From Astragalus membranaceus (taxonomy: Eukaryota; Streptophyta; Magnoliopsida; Fabales; Fabaceae): 64,000 nucleotides of DNA. Below the pieces are notes generated by a model, which was not told where the DNA came from, did not search any database, and was given only the letters and a program-made list of their open reading frames with translations. The stretch lies in the NCBI GenBank assembly GCA_039519185.1, contig CM076846.1, positions 126,484,182 to 126,548,181 on the forward strand, read 5' to 3'. Below, one piece after another: positions 10,251-21,454 of this stretch; positions within the stretch are counted from its first letter, which is position 1, and every line of letters begins with the position of its first letter. Position numbers and translations under genes: made by a program.

Positions 10251-11259
10251 TTAAGGTCTAATTGACTATATATGATCACACGACTAAGATAAGCAGCTGA
10301 GGTGCCTAATCGGCTGACGTAAAATCAGCGGAGGCAAGACTCGGTTGAGGCAAAATCGACTGAACGTGGCTGCTAAGTCTATATAGGCTTGGAAGTGGAC
10401 ACAAGGAGTTAATCACATGCAGTCGAGTCTAAAATGTGCATCCACTTCCTAGAAAATAGGAGTATGGAGAACATGGGTGAAAGGGTGGTTAATTAGCCGT
10501 TTTAGTGGCTTTTTGGCCTATATCTTAGCTGATTGAGAAGATATGTTATTTTTATTAGTTGACCAATTGACGTGCATAAAGGCTTATTTTCTTAATAATA
10601 GGATGGTGGTGAACATGGTCAGCTAATGAGCGGCTAGCCGTTTGGCCTGTAACTTAGTTGTTTGGCTCGTAACTTAGCCGTTTGAGGAGATATGCAAGTT
10701 ATACTATTAAACCAAGTCATGGACGTGCAAGAAGACTTATTTCCTTAGATATAGGATCATGGAGGACATGGATAGCTGATATGACAACTTAGAAGTCAGT
10801 TAAATAGGCAATTTTGGGCTATAGCTTAGCCAAATGGGCGGTTACCTATACTTTTGTTGTTAGCCATGATCTTACATAATGTAATATGAAAAGTAGTGGG
10901 TTGAGAACGTGGAAAATAAGATTAGTGTAGGTTTTTATGTTGTCTTTGTCTATAAATAACTCTTGTACATATTATTTTTAACACACAAATTTAATCAAAC
11001 ACAGGTATTTACTTATTTACTTTTTCTTTATCGCTTTTATCCTTTATTTTCATGCAATCTTAGTTTAGTAGTTTAACATTTTGCACTAGACGCTTTCTAA
11101 AGTAGTCTAGGAACCCGCAACTGAGAAACCAAATCTTTTTCTCAGTGTAATCGCTTGACAACAAAGACATCATTGTTATAAGTGCGAGTTAGCCAAAGTG
11201 ACACTTAATCAATTGAGCTATCGACTAATCGACGAAGCACCAAAATCCGTACAATAACA

Positions 11260-11589
11260 CTAATTAATAGGTATATAAATAGTGTATATTTTATATATTG
11301 GTAATGATTTGGTGGGAGAGATAACCCTTGCTTGCATAGAGGTTCATTAATTTGCTTGAATAAGGTTGGGCCTTTTTAATCTAGTCCTTGTGTTGATTTT
11401 TTTTTTGTACCATAGTAACAACTCAACTTAAATTGCCAATAAAAAACCAACTCAACTTAAGGTGGGGGCTAGTCAAACCCTTGTATTTGGCATGCTATTG
11501 GATGGTTGTTTTAAGGGTATCTTACTTTTGTGGTTATATATTTAACTTATTTGAAGTTTCAAATTAATCTTTTTCTTTTTTTAAGTGGT
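11260..11589. other. Intergenic, nothing recognised
   Basis: AT-rich sequence without coding frames, termini or clear repeats. Confidence 0.5.
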
Positions 11590-11597
11590 CCTTTATG

Positions 11598-11816
11598 CAG
11601 TGGCGGACCCAGGACCCCGGGGTCAGGGGTGTCAAATTTTTTAAGACCAGTGTCAAAAGGGTGCAAAACTTGGTCTATTAGTACAATTTAAAATTTTCAG
11701 GGGGTTCAAAATTAAAATTTCAGGGGATTTAGACTATTTATATAGGGTGGTAAGTGCAATTTCTTTTTTAGGGGATTCAACTGAACCCCCCTCACTACAA
11801 GGTAGGTCCTCCACTG
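11598..11816. mobile_element. hAT-type MITE (219 bp)
   Basis: The termini CAGTGGCGGACC and GGTCCTCCACTG are inverted repeats with one mismatch. The element is flanked by an exact 8-bp duplication, CCTTTATG, at 11590-11597 and 11817-11824. An 8-bp target duplication with a CAGTGG-type terminus is diagnostic of non-autonomous hAT elements. Confidence 0.9.
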
Positions 11817-11824
11817 CCTTTATG

Positions 11825-12350
11825 TTTCAAGTTACTTACATAAACTGTACTATTTTTTAGGCATCTCGTTAGATCTGTTTACAAAACATACATCTGGTTG
11901 TTGCCTACATGCATGATCTGAATGTCTACATTTCTTCATTTTCTTCCCTCGTATGACTTGATGATGTGTATTCATCTTCTTCTTGTCTCTCTACCAAAAT
12001 CCTAGATATTTACTGTCACCAAATTGGTCGCACCACTGGCTTCGTTCCACAGCAATCCTTCAAATTCTCACGATTGTATACCTCTGAATTTGAAGTATTA
12101 CTGTGAAATGAAGCCTTAGATGCAATCGTTTTGGTGACTGTAACTCTAAGATTTTGTGATAGGAATGTGAACAAGATATAAAAGGGTCGGGAAGAAGATA
12201 AAAACACATCATTAGATCATGCTTGAGAAGATAGAGACATGTAGACGTCCATGTCATGTATGTATGAAATGACCATGAATGCTTTTTGTTAACGAAAGAT
12301 ATGTTATGGGGGACATCTAAGAAAAGGTGATAATGTAAACAATTTGGAAA
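11825..12350. other. Intergenic, nothing recognised
   Basis: No recognisable gene, transposon end or repeat. Short minus-strand open frames around 12016-12257 lack any recognisable product. Confidence 0.5.
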
Positions 12351-12357
12351 AATCTCT

Positions 12358-12544
12358 ATTTAGTGACATTTAGAGACTGAAACTTCAAATCAGTTGTTAA
12401 ATCGGTCGGTAAACATTAGGGACCGAATTCGCAAAATCGGTCGCTAACTATTTCAACGACCGATTTGGGGACGGATTTGGAAAATCGATTGTTAACTTGT
12501 CTAAGGACCAATTTAGGGACCGATTTAGAAATTATTTGGTAGTG
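12358..12544 (-). mobile_element. CACTA-type terminal fragment
   Basis: Repeated palindromic units around GGGACCGATTT and ATCGGTCGCTAAC end at ATTTGGTAGTG. Reversed, this is CACTACCAAAT, a CACTA-type terminus, and the unit structure is that of CACTA subterminal repeats. The partner end and interior are missing, so this is an old fragment of a different subfamily from the other CACTA elements here. Confidence 0.5.
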
Positions 12545-12602
12545 TAAGTTAAAGGACCTTAAAGTAAATTTACCTTGTGTTCATTGTCTCATTAATGTTT
12601 TC

Positions 12603-13040
12603 TCGTATATTTTTTTTGATAAAAGAGGAAAATAAACAAAATACATGGAGAGACTAGACCAATACCAATGAGCATAAAAAACAATATAACCAAAAGAAAA
12701 TAAAAGCAGACCTATAAAGGTGTGGAAAAGCATCATTATAATGACTTTCATCTCAACCAGAATGACACCAAAGCTACTAACAATCATTTGCAGCACACTC
12801 AAAACAGGAAGCAAAAGGAAATCTCAATACATTAAAAGGAAGAACACTAAGTCCAGAGAATAAATTAGCAAAACCTGTAGCTAGGCAAACCTAGCTTATA
12901 TATTCCTGAAAAAATCCTCAGCAATAAAGTTAGGAATAAGATCCCAACAAACAAAGTCACTTAAGTTAATTCCATGACCTGCAAGCTTATCAGCATACGC
13001 ATTACCCTCTCGTAACATTTCTACTCTTTCAAAATGATCG
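12603..13040 (-). pseudogene. 5'-truncated LINE tail with RNase H C-terminus
   Basis: Read on the minus strand it opens with LREGNAYADKLAGHGIN, the last catalytic-Asp segment of the RNase H domain at the end of plant LINE ORF2. It then has a short C-terminus, a stop, about 300 bases of 3' untranslated sequence and an A-rich tail at about 12610. 5' truncation is usual for LINE insertions. No clear target duplication could be read. A similar but better-defined LINE tail lies at 19337-19940. Confidence 0.75.
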
Positions 13041-13219
13041 TAGTACAACTTTCACTCGTGCTCTTTTGCCCATAGTCAATGCATTTACTATCTTATGCAA
13101 ACTTTTTATAATATTATCGACCTTTATAATAAAAAAATAAAAAAAAAGCAACCACATATGATAAAGAATAGAGAGAGACTTTATCAAATGTTAAAAAAAG
13201 TCATGTATTGAATGGTTAA

Positions 13220-13400
13220 AATCTAACAACATCCGCCTACGAGTATTTAGATAAAATGGTTTGAGTCACTTCCAGCTTAACCAAGATCCTGAGTTCGAAT
13301 TCAGAGAGAGATAATCTCTGCGCCCTAATTTTCTAATAGGAAAGATAGTGACTAAATAAATGAAATAATATTATTTCGCATACTCAACAAAAATCAATAA
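13220..13400 (+). mobile_element. Possible tRNA-derived SINE
   Basis: GAGTTCGAATTC resembles an RNA polymerase III B box and lies about 33 bases after a weak A-box-like TGGTTTGAGTC. Other termini and target duplications could not be fixed. Confidence 0.3.
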
Positions 13401-13489
13401 TTATGATAGCATTCTCCTTAGTGAAAAGGTTAATTTGAACAGTTCTTTCTCTAATGGGAGCTCCTCAATAGTATTTTATTTTGGTATAT

Positions 13490-13690
13490 ACCGGGGTATC
13501 CACTATCGAACGCAATGACTAATCCCCTCGCTGGATTGGAGGCACCTCGAAGGGTGGGGCAGCTGGCCCAAGGATTTAAAGCTGCTTCATAGCCAAAGCA
13601 ATGATCGAATCCTCGATACTTAGTTAAAGGAGGATGAGCCCCAACCGCTCAACCACTCCCCTGACTACGCTCCTCTATAGTATCATGTCT
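13490..13690 (-). mobile_element. tRNA-derived SINE
   Basis: On the minus strand GAGTGGTTGAGCGGTTGGGG matches a tRNA A box. About 40 bases on, GAGGATTCGATCATTG resembles a B box. The tRNA-like head is followed by an unrelated body ending near TATATAC. This is the usual layout of plant SINEs with an internal pol III promoter. No clear target duplication was read. Confidence 0.5.
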
Positions 13691-14085
13691 TAACTTGGCG
13701 TGACTTTTTGTAAATTTTGAGTACATGCATATTCCTTTTATATTCTTTTCTTACAAAAAAAAATGTACGGTTCTTAAACCAATTTCTGAGTACTAAGAAT
13801 GTACATAACATCAAATCTGGCGATTTTTCTTTTTGTTACCTACAAACACTAGTGGAAAATCAGGAAAAGAATTAGACTTTTAAAGTCGGACGCTCAAATA
13901 TCTGACTTAAAAAGTAGACGCGGTGGCAAACTTGTAATTAATAAGAAAAAAAATAGCATGCGCGCATCATTTTAAGTCGGGTATAAATATATCCGACTTA
14001 TAACGTGAAAACCAAAACAGTAGAAGCCTCTTTTTTAAACAAAAAAACATCTTTTGAGAAACCATACGCGTTCTCTCCCTCCCTC

Positions 14086-14228
14086 AGTTTGCGTTCTCTC
14101 CCTCCCTCAGTTCGTGCGCAGCGCCTCTCTCTACCCGACCTTCATCGCTCTCTACCCGATCTTCATCGCTCTCTACCCGACCTTCGCAACAGTAAGGCAA
14201 GTATCCATTTCATCTCTCTCTCTCTCTG

Positions 14229-14262
<34 letters not shown>

Positions 14263-14287
14263 GCTCTCTCTATCGATCTCTCTATCT
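14086..14287 (+). repeat. TC-rich leader with tandem short repeats
   Basis: Two copies of TCTCCCTCCCTCAGTT(C/T)G are followed by three CTACCCGA(C/T)CTTC units and a TC microsatellite (about 14214-14285). The stretch sits between the conserved subterminal motif and the first captured gene. It resembles a plant 5' untranslated leader. Confidence 0.7.
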
Positions 14288-14547
14288 AGGGTTTATTACT
14301 GTGTTTAATTTTTATTGATTGTATGAAATTTAGGTGGAGGATTTAGGATTTATGAGGTTTTAAAACTTAATTTGGGATTTAGGGTTTAAGAAAAATAATC
14401 AGAATTAAAAGTCATTTGTCCACTGCGGGAATCGAACCCGGGAGCACCGGGTCGACCCCCGTGTGACCAAACATATTAAGAAAAGAATTGTAACAAAAAA
14501 TATCAAGATAAGAAGCGAATCTATTTATTTACATAAAGTACAAAATT

Positions 14548-14899
14548 AGGCTAAATTATAGTTTTGGTCCCCCTATTTTCAAAAATTCAGATATTTGGTC
14601 CCCCTATTTTAAAACTCAGATATTTGGTCCCCCAATTTTTTAAAAAATCAAAGACATTTAGTCCCAAGAGGAATTTTCAGTTTTTTATGGCTAATAATCA
14701 AAGACATTTGGTCCCTCAATTTTAAAAAATCAAAGACATTTGGTCCCCCAATTTTAAAAAATCAAAGACATTTGGTCCCTCTTTGGACTAAATGTATCTG
14801 ATTTTTTAAAATTGGGGGACCAAATGTCTGAGTTTTAAAATAGGGGGACCAAATGTCTGAATTTTTGAAAATAGGGGGATCAAAACTATAATTTAGCCT
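14548..14899. repeat. Long inverted repeat / foldback MITE
   Basis: The outer arms AGGCTAAATTATAGTTTTGG and its reverse complement define a 352-bp palindromic element. The arms are about 100 bases each and nearly identical. The middle repeats CAAAGACATTTGGTCCC about three times in tandem. It lies inside Pack-CACTA element 1. If transcribed it would fold into a long hairpin. No convincing target duplication was found. Confidence 0.8.
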
Positions 14900-15236
14900 T
14901 TTTTTTTTAATAATTTTCAATTTTTTGGAGGTGATTGAATTGAAATAATAATCTAGTTTGCTTTTACATGGGAGTGTCACAGCTTTGCTGACCTTCAGAA
15001 GCCACAAGTTGAACTTGATGGCAAGGCTTGTGCTACTGTTGGACAAAGAAATCTTATGGCTACTTATGATCATTTGTTTAGTTAGGTAATTGTTGTTGAT
15101 TTAATTGATGCAGAATTTACTTATGGTAAACTACCCTTTTTGTTACTATCCAATCATCAAATGCACATGTAACTGAACATGTAACTGCATTATACTCTTC
15201 TTTCATTACATCATTGTTTTGCTGTTTAATTCTCAG

Positions 15237-15845
15237 GTAAGACTTATAGATTCAGGATATCAAATGTGGGGCTGACAACTTCCATCAACTTCAGAATCCA
15301 AGGACACAGTTTGATACTTGTGGAAGTAGAAGGATCTCACACCCTTCAAAACAGCTATTCTTCCATTGACATTCATCTTGGACAGTTCTATTCTGTACTG
15401 GTCACAGCTAATCAGCCTGCCAACGATTACTATGTAGTTGTCTCTACAAGATTCACCATACGTGTACTCACAACAACTTCCATTCTTCATTACAGCAATT
15501 CACGCACCGGGTATCCGGCCTTCCACCTCCGGAGCCTACCCTTGATATCACTTCATCTATCTATCAGGCCAGAACTATCCGGTACTCTTTTGTTTACCCA
15601 TTGCTCATTCTCTTATTGAAGCCTATCACTATTGGAATTTTCATGACCCTTATGACATGCTCCATTTAATGTATTGTGATTATGACTTATGTTTTAATTA
15701 TTCCAGGACTAACCTGACAGCAAGTGGACCAAGACCAAACCCTCAGGGATCATACCACTATGGATTGATCAAGCCGAGTAGAACCATCATGCTTGCAAAC
15801 TCTGCTCCTTATATAAATGGCAAGCAAAGGTATGCTGTAAACAGT
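15237..15845 (+). pseudogene. Captured fragment of a SKU5-similar (SKS) multicopper-oxidase-like gene
   Basis: The first captured exon (15237-15581) begins after a CAG acceptor and encodes KTYRFRISNVGL, then INFRIQGH, EVEGSHTLQN and VLVTANQP. The second (15707 to about 15845) encodes NLTASGPRPNPQGSYHYGLI and APYINGKQRYAVN. These match the middle of SKS proteins, GPI-linked cell-wall cupredoxins related to laccase and ascorbate oxidase and involved in directional growth. The intron between the exons is kept. One G is missing near 15511, which shifts the frame inside exon 1 just before the expected SGLPPPEPTLD segment. The fragment lacks both protein ends and cannot make a functional enzyme. 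Confidence 0.88.
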
Positions 15846-16839
15846 GTTATTTAACCACTCAGATATAGATGGTAAAGTTCGAATATGATACATGAAGAGG
15901 GACTTATTGACCAGTCAGATATGCGAGATCATTAAGTAGGAAGTTAGACAGGAGTAGAAGAGAGAATTTGCCCAAATAGAGAGGGATTTTGCCCAAATAG
16001 ATATCTGATTATCTCTTTTGTTAGAATTCTGATTATCTCTGAAATTTTGGATTGATATCTTAATTGAAATCATTAAGTAGGAAGTTAGACAGGAGTAGAA
16101 GAGTTTATATTTGCATTTTCTTTCTGGCTTGTTACTTTGACATGATGATAGGTTATGTCATGTTTTTGAAAACAATTTCTAAAATGATAACTGACACAGT
16201 GTCACAGTGTAATGTCCTCCATTTTTTTCAACTAAAATCTTATATGTCTCAACTATAGTTTGGAGCTTGTATGACATTACTAATGTACACGCATGGAGAT
16301 ATATATGCCGCGTCATTTGTCACATGGAACTATTTTTTCATTTTTTCATTTTGTTTTTAAGCTAGGATTGGTAACTAGCTGACTGATTCTCTGGCTATAT
16401 CAAAGTTCTTTTTATCCTAACATTAAGTGTGTTACTACTTGTCAACGTTCATACGAATCAGAACAATTAAGCACAATGCAGATCCTTTCCTATACTTTGG
16501 TGTTAGATTACTAGTGTGCTATATTTTGACTCCCTGTTACATTAGGTGTGTTACTAGTGTCCTTATCTCAAGTGTGTCCTTACCTATACTTTGGTGTTAG
16601 ATTACTAACTGATGTCTAAAGTTCCAATCTCCTTCAAATGCTAGTATGTTTCTTTATTTGTACCATTTGATTTCCATAGTAGATTAGTTCCTTATTAAAA
16701 TTGCTGAGGTGATGAGATGCTATTCAGATCAATTTGTGTCTTGTTACATTAACTTGTTTAAGATAATGAAACAAACCAAACTAATGTCTGCATAATCTAG
16801 TAAAAGTGCTGAACCTTTGTTTTGTTTTCTGAAAAATAG

Positions 16840-17258
16840 GTTGGGAAGTTTCTGCAGCTAATAGCAACATTTATTGGGGGGATTTGTGATAGCATTTATC
16901 AAAGGGTGGCTTCCAACCGTTGTCATGTTGTCCACGCTTCCACTTCGTGTTGTGTCCGGTGCTGCCATGGCCTTCATCATTGGCCAAGAGCCGGTTTGGT
17001 TTGCATCTAGCATTAAGGATAATATTGCTTATGGAAAGGAAGGAGAAACAAATGCTGCTAAGTTCATTGATAAACTTCCATAGGTTTTAGCTTCTATCCA
17101 AAGCACTTCAATCTCAAAGTCAAAACTATTTCTTGTTAAGTAACCTTGACTTGTTTTCCTTTGTATCTAGGGATTAGACACAATGGTTGGTGACCATGGA
17201 TCTCAACTGTTTGCAAGAGCAATTTTGAAGAATCCAAGAATTCTACTTCTAGATGAAG
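16840..17258 (+). pseudogene. Captured ABCB (P-glycoprotein type) transporter fragment
   Basis: After an intron acceptor, the exon reads VGKFLQLIATFIGG, a membrane-domain segment of plant ABCB transporters. An extra G in a G6 run at about 16876 shifts the frame into FVIAFIKGWLPTVV. The frame then jumps from AMAFIIG directly to QEPVWFASSIKDNIAYGKEG of the nucleotide-binding domain, so a long stretch is deleted. A second exon (17169-17258) encodes GLDTMVGDHGSQLFARAILK and PRILLLDE. The LSGGQ signature that should lie between GSQL and ARAI is gone. The Walker B-type LLLDE remains. It is a non-functional, internally deleted piece. Confidence 0.88.
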
Positions 17259-17503
17259 GTACTATAGTATAATTTTGTGAGGTAAACATATTATCCCTGG
17301 TAATTTGACATCTTATATTAGAAGAATGATTCATTTGTGGCCTATTTAATTTTCTTAATTTCTATTATAGGGGCCATTAGCATGGGCTTTAATTGTATGG
17401 CGCTGCAGCTTGGTTTTCAGTTCATTTGACAAAATTGTTAGTGTTTTCAGTTCATTTTATGACTCATTTTTTCTTAGATTTGCTAAAAACTATGGTTCTT
17501 CAG

Positions 17504-18140
17504 ACAGTTGAAAGTTCTGCACGTGAATTCCTTGGAAATGACAAGTGTAGCTCTCTTTCTGCTTCAGTGGTATGAAAGATTTGCTCATTTTTTAGCAATA
17601 TATTTTGAGTATCAGTTTGTCATGTTAAAGAACATCTATAGGAAATCAGATCATAATTATTTTTTCTCCTTCAGAATTTTATTGATCTTGCTGGAAGTGA
17701 AAGGGCATCCCAAACCAATTCAGTCGGCACAAGATTGAAAGAGGGTTGCCACATAAATCGTAGTTTACTAACTCTAGGAACTGTTATCCGTAAACTCAGG
17801 TTAGCTTATGATGATTATGCTTCGAACTTTCAATATTTGTGATATGCCTAAATTCAAAACATGAGTTTTATAGTTATATTTTGGGAGGAGGGGTGAATAT
17901 TTCTCTCATTTATTTATAGCTAAAAATAATGAATTTGGTTGCAGCAAGGGAAGAAATGGACATATTCCTTTCAGAGATTCAAAGCTAACCCGGATACTGC
18001 AATATTCTCTAGGAGGCAATGCTAGAACTGCAATAATCTGCACTATGAGCCCTGCAAGGAGCAATGTTGAACAAACCATAAACACTCTCTTATTTACAAG
18101 TTGTCCTAAAGAAGTTGCGACTAATGCACAAGTCAATGTA
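17504..18140 (+). pseudogene. Captured kinesin-7 (NACK1/HINKEL-type) motor fragment
   Basis: Three exons with intact splice sites are seen. The first is 17504-17569 (TVESSAREFLGNDK). The second is 17676-17798 (NFIDLAGSERASQTNS, LKEGCHINRSLLTLGTVIRK). The third is 17947-18140 (KGRNGHIPFRDSKLTRILQ, GGNARTAIICTMSPARS). DLAGSE is the switch II motif of the kinesin motor. The spacing and the segments NDK..SSLSAS and PKEVATNAQVNV point to the plant cytokinesis kinesins NACK1/2 (kinesin-7). The exons stay in frame with each other. The P-loop end of the motor and the whole tail are absent, so it is a partial gene captured by the transposon. Confidence 0.88.
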
Positions 18141-19336
18141 GTATATTGGATGACATGCTCAAATTTAGGACATGCTCCAAGGTGCTGGAGATGACCTGTC
18201 TTGTTTAATAGGAGTGGTGAGTTACATTTGTCTGTCCTATAGCATTAAAAGTAGTGATGCCTTTATAATTTGAAGTACTAAGGTTGATCTTACATTTATA
18301 CATTGATAGGTAATAGATAATGACCATATTTTCTTTAAGGTGAGAGTGTGACAGTAAGCTAGCTTTATGATAATCTTTCATAACATGTTCATATTGTATT
18401 CTCAACTGTTAGTTTGATGAAATTCATCATTTGAAGCATAGTTGGTTTGCAAACATGTACCATTTATAGAATCCAAATGTTACTTATCCAAATATTCGAA
18501 CTTTACCCCTGATGAAATTACTTATCCAAATGTTATTTAAATGCTTGAGACTACTTTTGTATTCATTATCTCTAGTGACTGACACACACTGACTGGTCAG
18601 CATGAAACGACTTTGTTTTAACCACTAAATACATATGTGAGATTGAAAAAGTAATATAGAATGGTTATATAGTTTGTTATTTGTTTGCTTATGATTGCAA
18701 GTTTATAATGGTGATATAGTTTGTTATTTGTTTGCTTACCTTCAGGTTAAATAGGTGCTTATATAGTATGTATGTCATTTCCCTTTACATACATCTTTGC
18801 TTTCTATATATGATTCTATCTACTTAGTTATGAGAATTAATCAAATGCAATATTGACAGGTAATATTAGCTAGAGATTGTAGAGCAGTGGAAGCACAAAA
18901 TAACGATTTCTTTTAAAAATAAAATGAAAGATTTAAAGTCGGGTGGAACTAACAATCCGACGTTAAAAGTGATTTACATTAGACTTTACACATGTTATTA
19001 AAGTCGGACGCTGTTTGAACTGACTTAAAATCGGACTTTTTAAGTCGGACTGTAACTCGACTTTAAATCTCTCTGACATTCTAAGTCGCCCTAATAGAAG
19101 TCGGACCAACATCCGACTTTAAAAGTTCAAAATATCCGACTTTGAATCCTCTTTTTCCACTAGTGAAAACTACCCTTCTCTTCTTTGTCTGTCTGTATCT
19201 AAAAGCTTCACTGGGATGATTTGCCTTTGTTGTCAAAGCTGCTAAAGTTCTTATTGTCACCCTTATTCTATACAAAACAAATTCATGAAATCACAGTACT
19301 ATATTATCTTTTTTAGAATCGGTACTGTATGATGTT

Positions 19337-19940
19337 TTTTTTGATAATCAAGACATTTCATTAAGGAGCACACAATGGGTGCTCCAACCCATATACAACA
19401 TGGGGAATGACAACGGGGAGCCTCGTTAAAGCCTCACAGAGCTAAAACCCAATGGAAAAAAAACTCTGGTGAGGAAAAATATTACCCCACCTATACAGAC
19501 AGCATACAACCCATTGGGCAATTCATCCGATCACCAAAATTCAATTTAGAGTCCCTCACCTTCTTAGATATAAACCAGCCCCAAGATACCATTTTGATGT
19601 GCATCACCACCCGCTTAACATTAAAAATTGACCCTTCAAAGATGATCTTGTTGGGTGCATACCAAATAGCCCAAACCGATGCCATCCAAACCAGATACTT
19701 CATACCTTTTAGCTTCCTTCCTTTTAAATAATTCCCAAACAAATTGAAATGGTGGATCGGCTCCTGTGCTTTTAGTTCATCCACTTGCAGCCATGTTGCA
19801 ATAATTCTCCAAACCTCCTGCGTTAATTTGCAGCCACAAAACAAATGTCCCACATTTTCATCTTCCCCGAAACAAAAAACACAGCAAGATATTCATGATT
19901 AGAATTCACCACTCCTCTCCCCATTAGTGCGTCTCAGGTG
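19337..19940 (-). pseudogene. 5'-truncated LINE tail (zf-RVT region)
   Basis: On the minus strand it encodes GHLFCGCKLTQEVWRIIATW and YLVWMASVWAIWYA, the zinc-binding region downstream of plant LINE reverse transcriptases. A stop, a 3' untranslated region and an A-rich tail (near 19337-19345) follow. The insertion is bracketed by a 16-bp near-perfect duplication, GGTAC..TATGATGTT, at 19321-19336 and 19941-19956 (two mismatches). It sits just outside Pack-CACTA element 1. Confidence 0.85.
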
Positions 19941-19956
19941 GGTACAATATGATGTT

Positions 19957-20257
19957 AATAAGTATCATAAAGTAAAATATATAATAAATTTTTTTTGACC
20001 GATGAAATATATAATATGTTAAAAATACAAAATTTCATTATTTTTCATTTCATAATTAGTTGAAATTGTTTAGTGTATTTTATGAGAATATTAAAATTAT
20101 TCTTAAAAAACTATTATAATATCATATATCTCAACCAACCAAAAAAAGCGAGAGACACAAAATAGAGATATTCAATGACCTAATAATGATCAAGGGACTT
20201 GGACAACACATCTTCACTAAAACCTTAAAACATTAAATTTCCAAATCATCTCTCTTA
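19957..20257. other. AT-rich spacer
   Basis: Short AT-rich sequence between the LINE duplication and the copia insertion; nothing recognised. Confidence 0.5.
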
Positions 20258-20262
20258 TATAT

Positions 20263-20501
20263 TAATAGGGAATATACTAGTTAGTATGTAGCTTTACATT
20301 GCATTATGTTTAAGTGAACTTTTTGTATTGCTTTAGTGAGTAAGTTGTTGATGTGTGATGCCACATCAGCTAACAGAATTAGAGTGAATCTTTAACAGAA
20401 TTGTATTAAGCCTTCATGTATATAAACTGAACTCTCAATTGAGAGAATCAGAAAATCAATACAACAGAATTCAGTTGCAATGAATACTTAAGACTTCTAC
20501 A
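20263..20501 (+). repeat. Copia 5' LTR
   Basis: 239 bp, beginning TAATAGGGAATATACTAG and ending ACTTCTACA. The termini are TA...CA rather than the usual TG...CA, and both LTRs agree on this. A TATA-like ATGTATATAAACTG lies at about 20417-20430. Confidence 0.92.
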
Positions 20502-20512
20502 TGGTATCAGTA
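20502..20512 (+). promoter_or_regulatory. Primer binding site (initiator tRNA-Met type)
   Basis: TGGTATCAGTA directly follows the 5' LTR. It matches the common copia primer site TGGTATCAGAG except near its end. Confidence 0.85.
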
Positions 20513-20683
20513 GTCTCGTAGATCCACCACTATGGATCTCCGATCCTCTTCCGTCGCCTTCTGACTCAACCGTCTTCGTCCATCGCTTGCTACGATGTCG
20601 TCATCAGCAGTTTCGGTTCTAAAACCGTTCAAATCCTTCAATTACCAAGTTACGGCGAAGCTTGACCACTAGTGCAAAAAAGA

Positions 20684-21258
20684 CATTTAGCGTCGGTTAA
20701 ATTGGACATTTAGCGTCGGTTATCGCCCGACGCTAAATCGCCCGATGCTAAATGTCATACATTTAGCATCGGTTATTTAACCGACGCTAAATGTCACATT
20801 TAGCTTCAGGTGTTCAGATAACCGATGCTAAATGTCCATTTCATCACTGTTTTTGCTGTCTGAAAATGACATTTAGCATCGGTTATTTGAAACAACCGAT
20901 GCTAAATGTCCTGAAAAATGACATTTAGCATCGGTTATTTGGAACAATCGATGCTAAATGTCCTTAGTCATTTTTGACAAAAAAAATGACATTTAGTATC
21001 AGTTATTTGAAACAACCGATGCTAAATGTCCCGAAAAATGACATCTAGCATCGGGTGTTTGAAACAACCGATGCTAAATGTCCTGAAAGTGACATTTAGC
21101 ATCGGTTGTTCCAAATAACCGATGCTAAAAGTCATTTTTGTCAAAAAAAAAATGACATTTAGCATCGGTTGTTTGAAACAACCGATGCTAAATGGTATTT
21201 TCTTGATAAAAAAAGACATTTAGCATCGCTTGTTTGATACAAGCGATGCTAAATGTCT
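20684..21258. repeat. Left subterminal repeats of Pack-CACTA 3
   Basis: About seven inverted pairs of GACATTTAGCATCGGTT / AACCGATGCTAAATGTC are separated by 10-40 bases. Each pair could form a short hairpin. Such arrays are the usual binding sites of the CACTA TnpA-type protein. Confidence 0.9.
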
Positions 21259-21454
21259 AGTTTCTTTTTATACATGCCTCACAAACATCACTTACAACAT
21301 CAATTCATACAAGAAGAGAATAATATTCAAGAACTATGGTAATTACAGTCTACAACAATTAGAATAATATTCATGAAGAGAGCCATATATGAAAACTGAA
21401 AACACAAACTGAACAAGAATTATGGTAATTACAAAGAAGGAAAATGAGTATTCT

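Larger units (their letters stand above)
9361..11259 (+). mobile_element. Candidate solo LTR, interrupted by a MITE
   Basis: The stretch begins TGTTAGCTAG and ends CAATAACA, so it has TG...CA termini with short inverted ends. It contains a TATA box (CTATAAATAAC at 10950) and several degenerate direct repeats. GCAGCTGAGGTGCCTAATC occurs at about 9390 and again at about 10283, and GCCGTTTGG/AGCCGTTTG variants recur at 10490-10850. The flanking 5-mers, AAAAT and CTAAT, do not match well. No coding region adjoins. Without the MITE it would be about 1.1 kb. The call is tentative. Confidence 0.4.
13847..19165 (+). mobile_element. Pack-CACTA element 1 (5.3 kb, three captured genes)
   Basis: It starts CACTAGTGGAAAA and ends TTTTTCCACTAGTG, with a 3-bp target duplication AAA at 13844-13846 and 19166-19168. 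Both ends carry subterminal units of AAGTCGGA and TCCGACTT (left about 13878-13985; right about 18940-19150). No TnpA/TnpD transposase was seen, so it needs a helper in trans. Next to the left end come the motif GACGCGGTGGCAA and TTGTAATTAA, then a TC-rich leader (14086-14287). Exons and introns of three unrelated host genes follow: a SKU5-like oxidase, an ABCB transporter and a kinesin-7. All are on the plus strand. Introns are retained, so the capture was from genomic DNA. It shares its terminal family and orientation with element 2 at 30509. Confidence 0.92.

Noticed and set aside
14405..14460. Possible tRNA gene on the minus strand (GGGTTCGATTCCCGC T-arm-like sequence)
   Set aside because: Only the T-arm/acceptor half is present. 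No D arm, anticodon arm or A box could be placed upstream, so it is at most a tRNA remnant.
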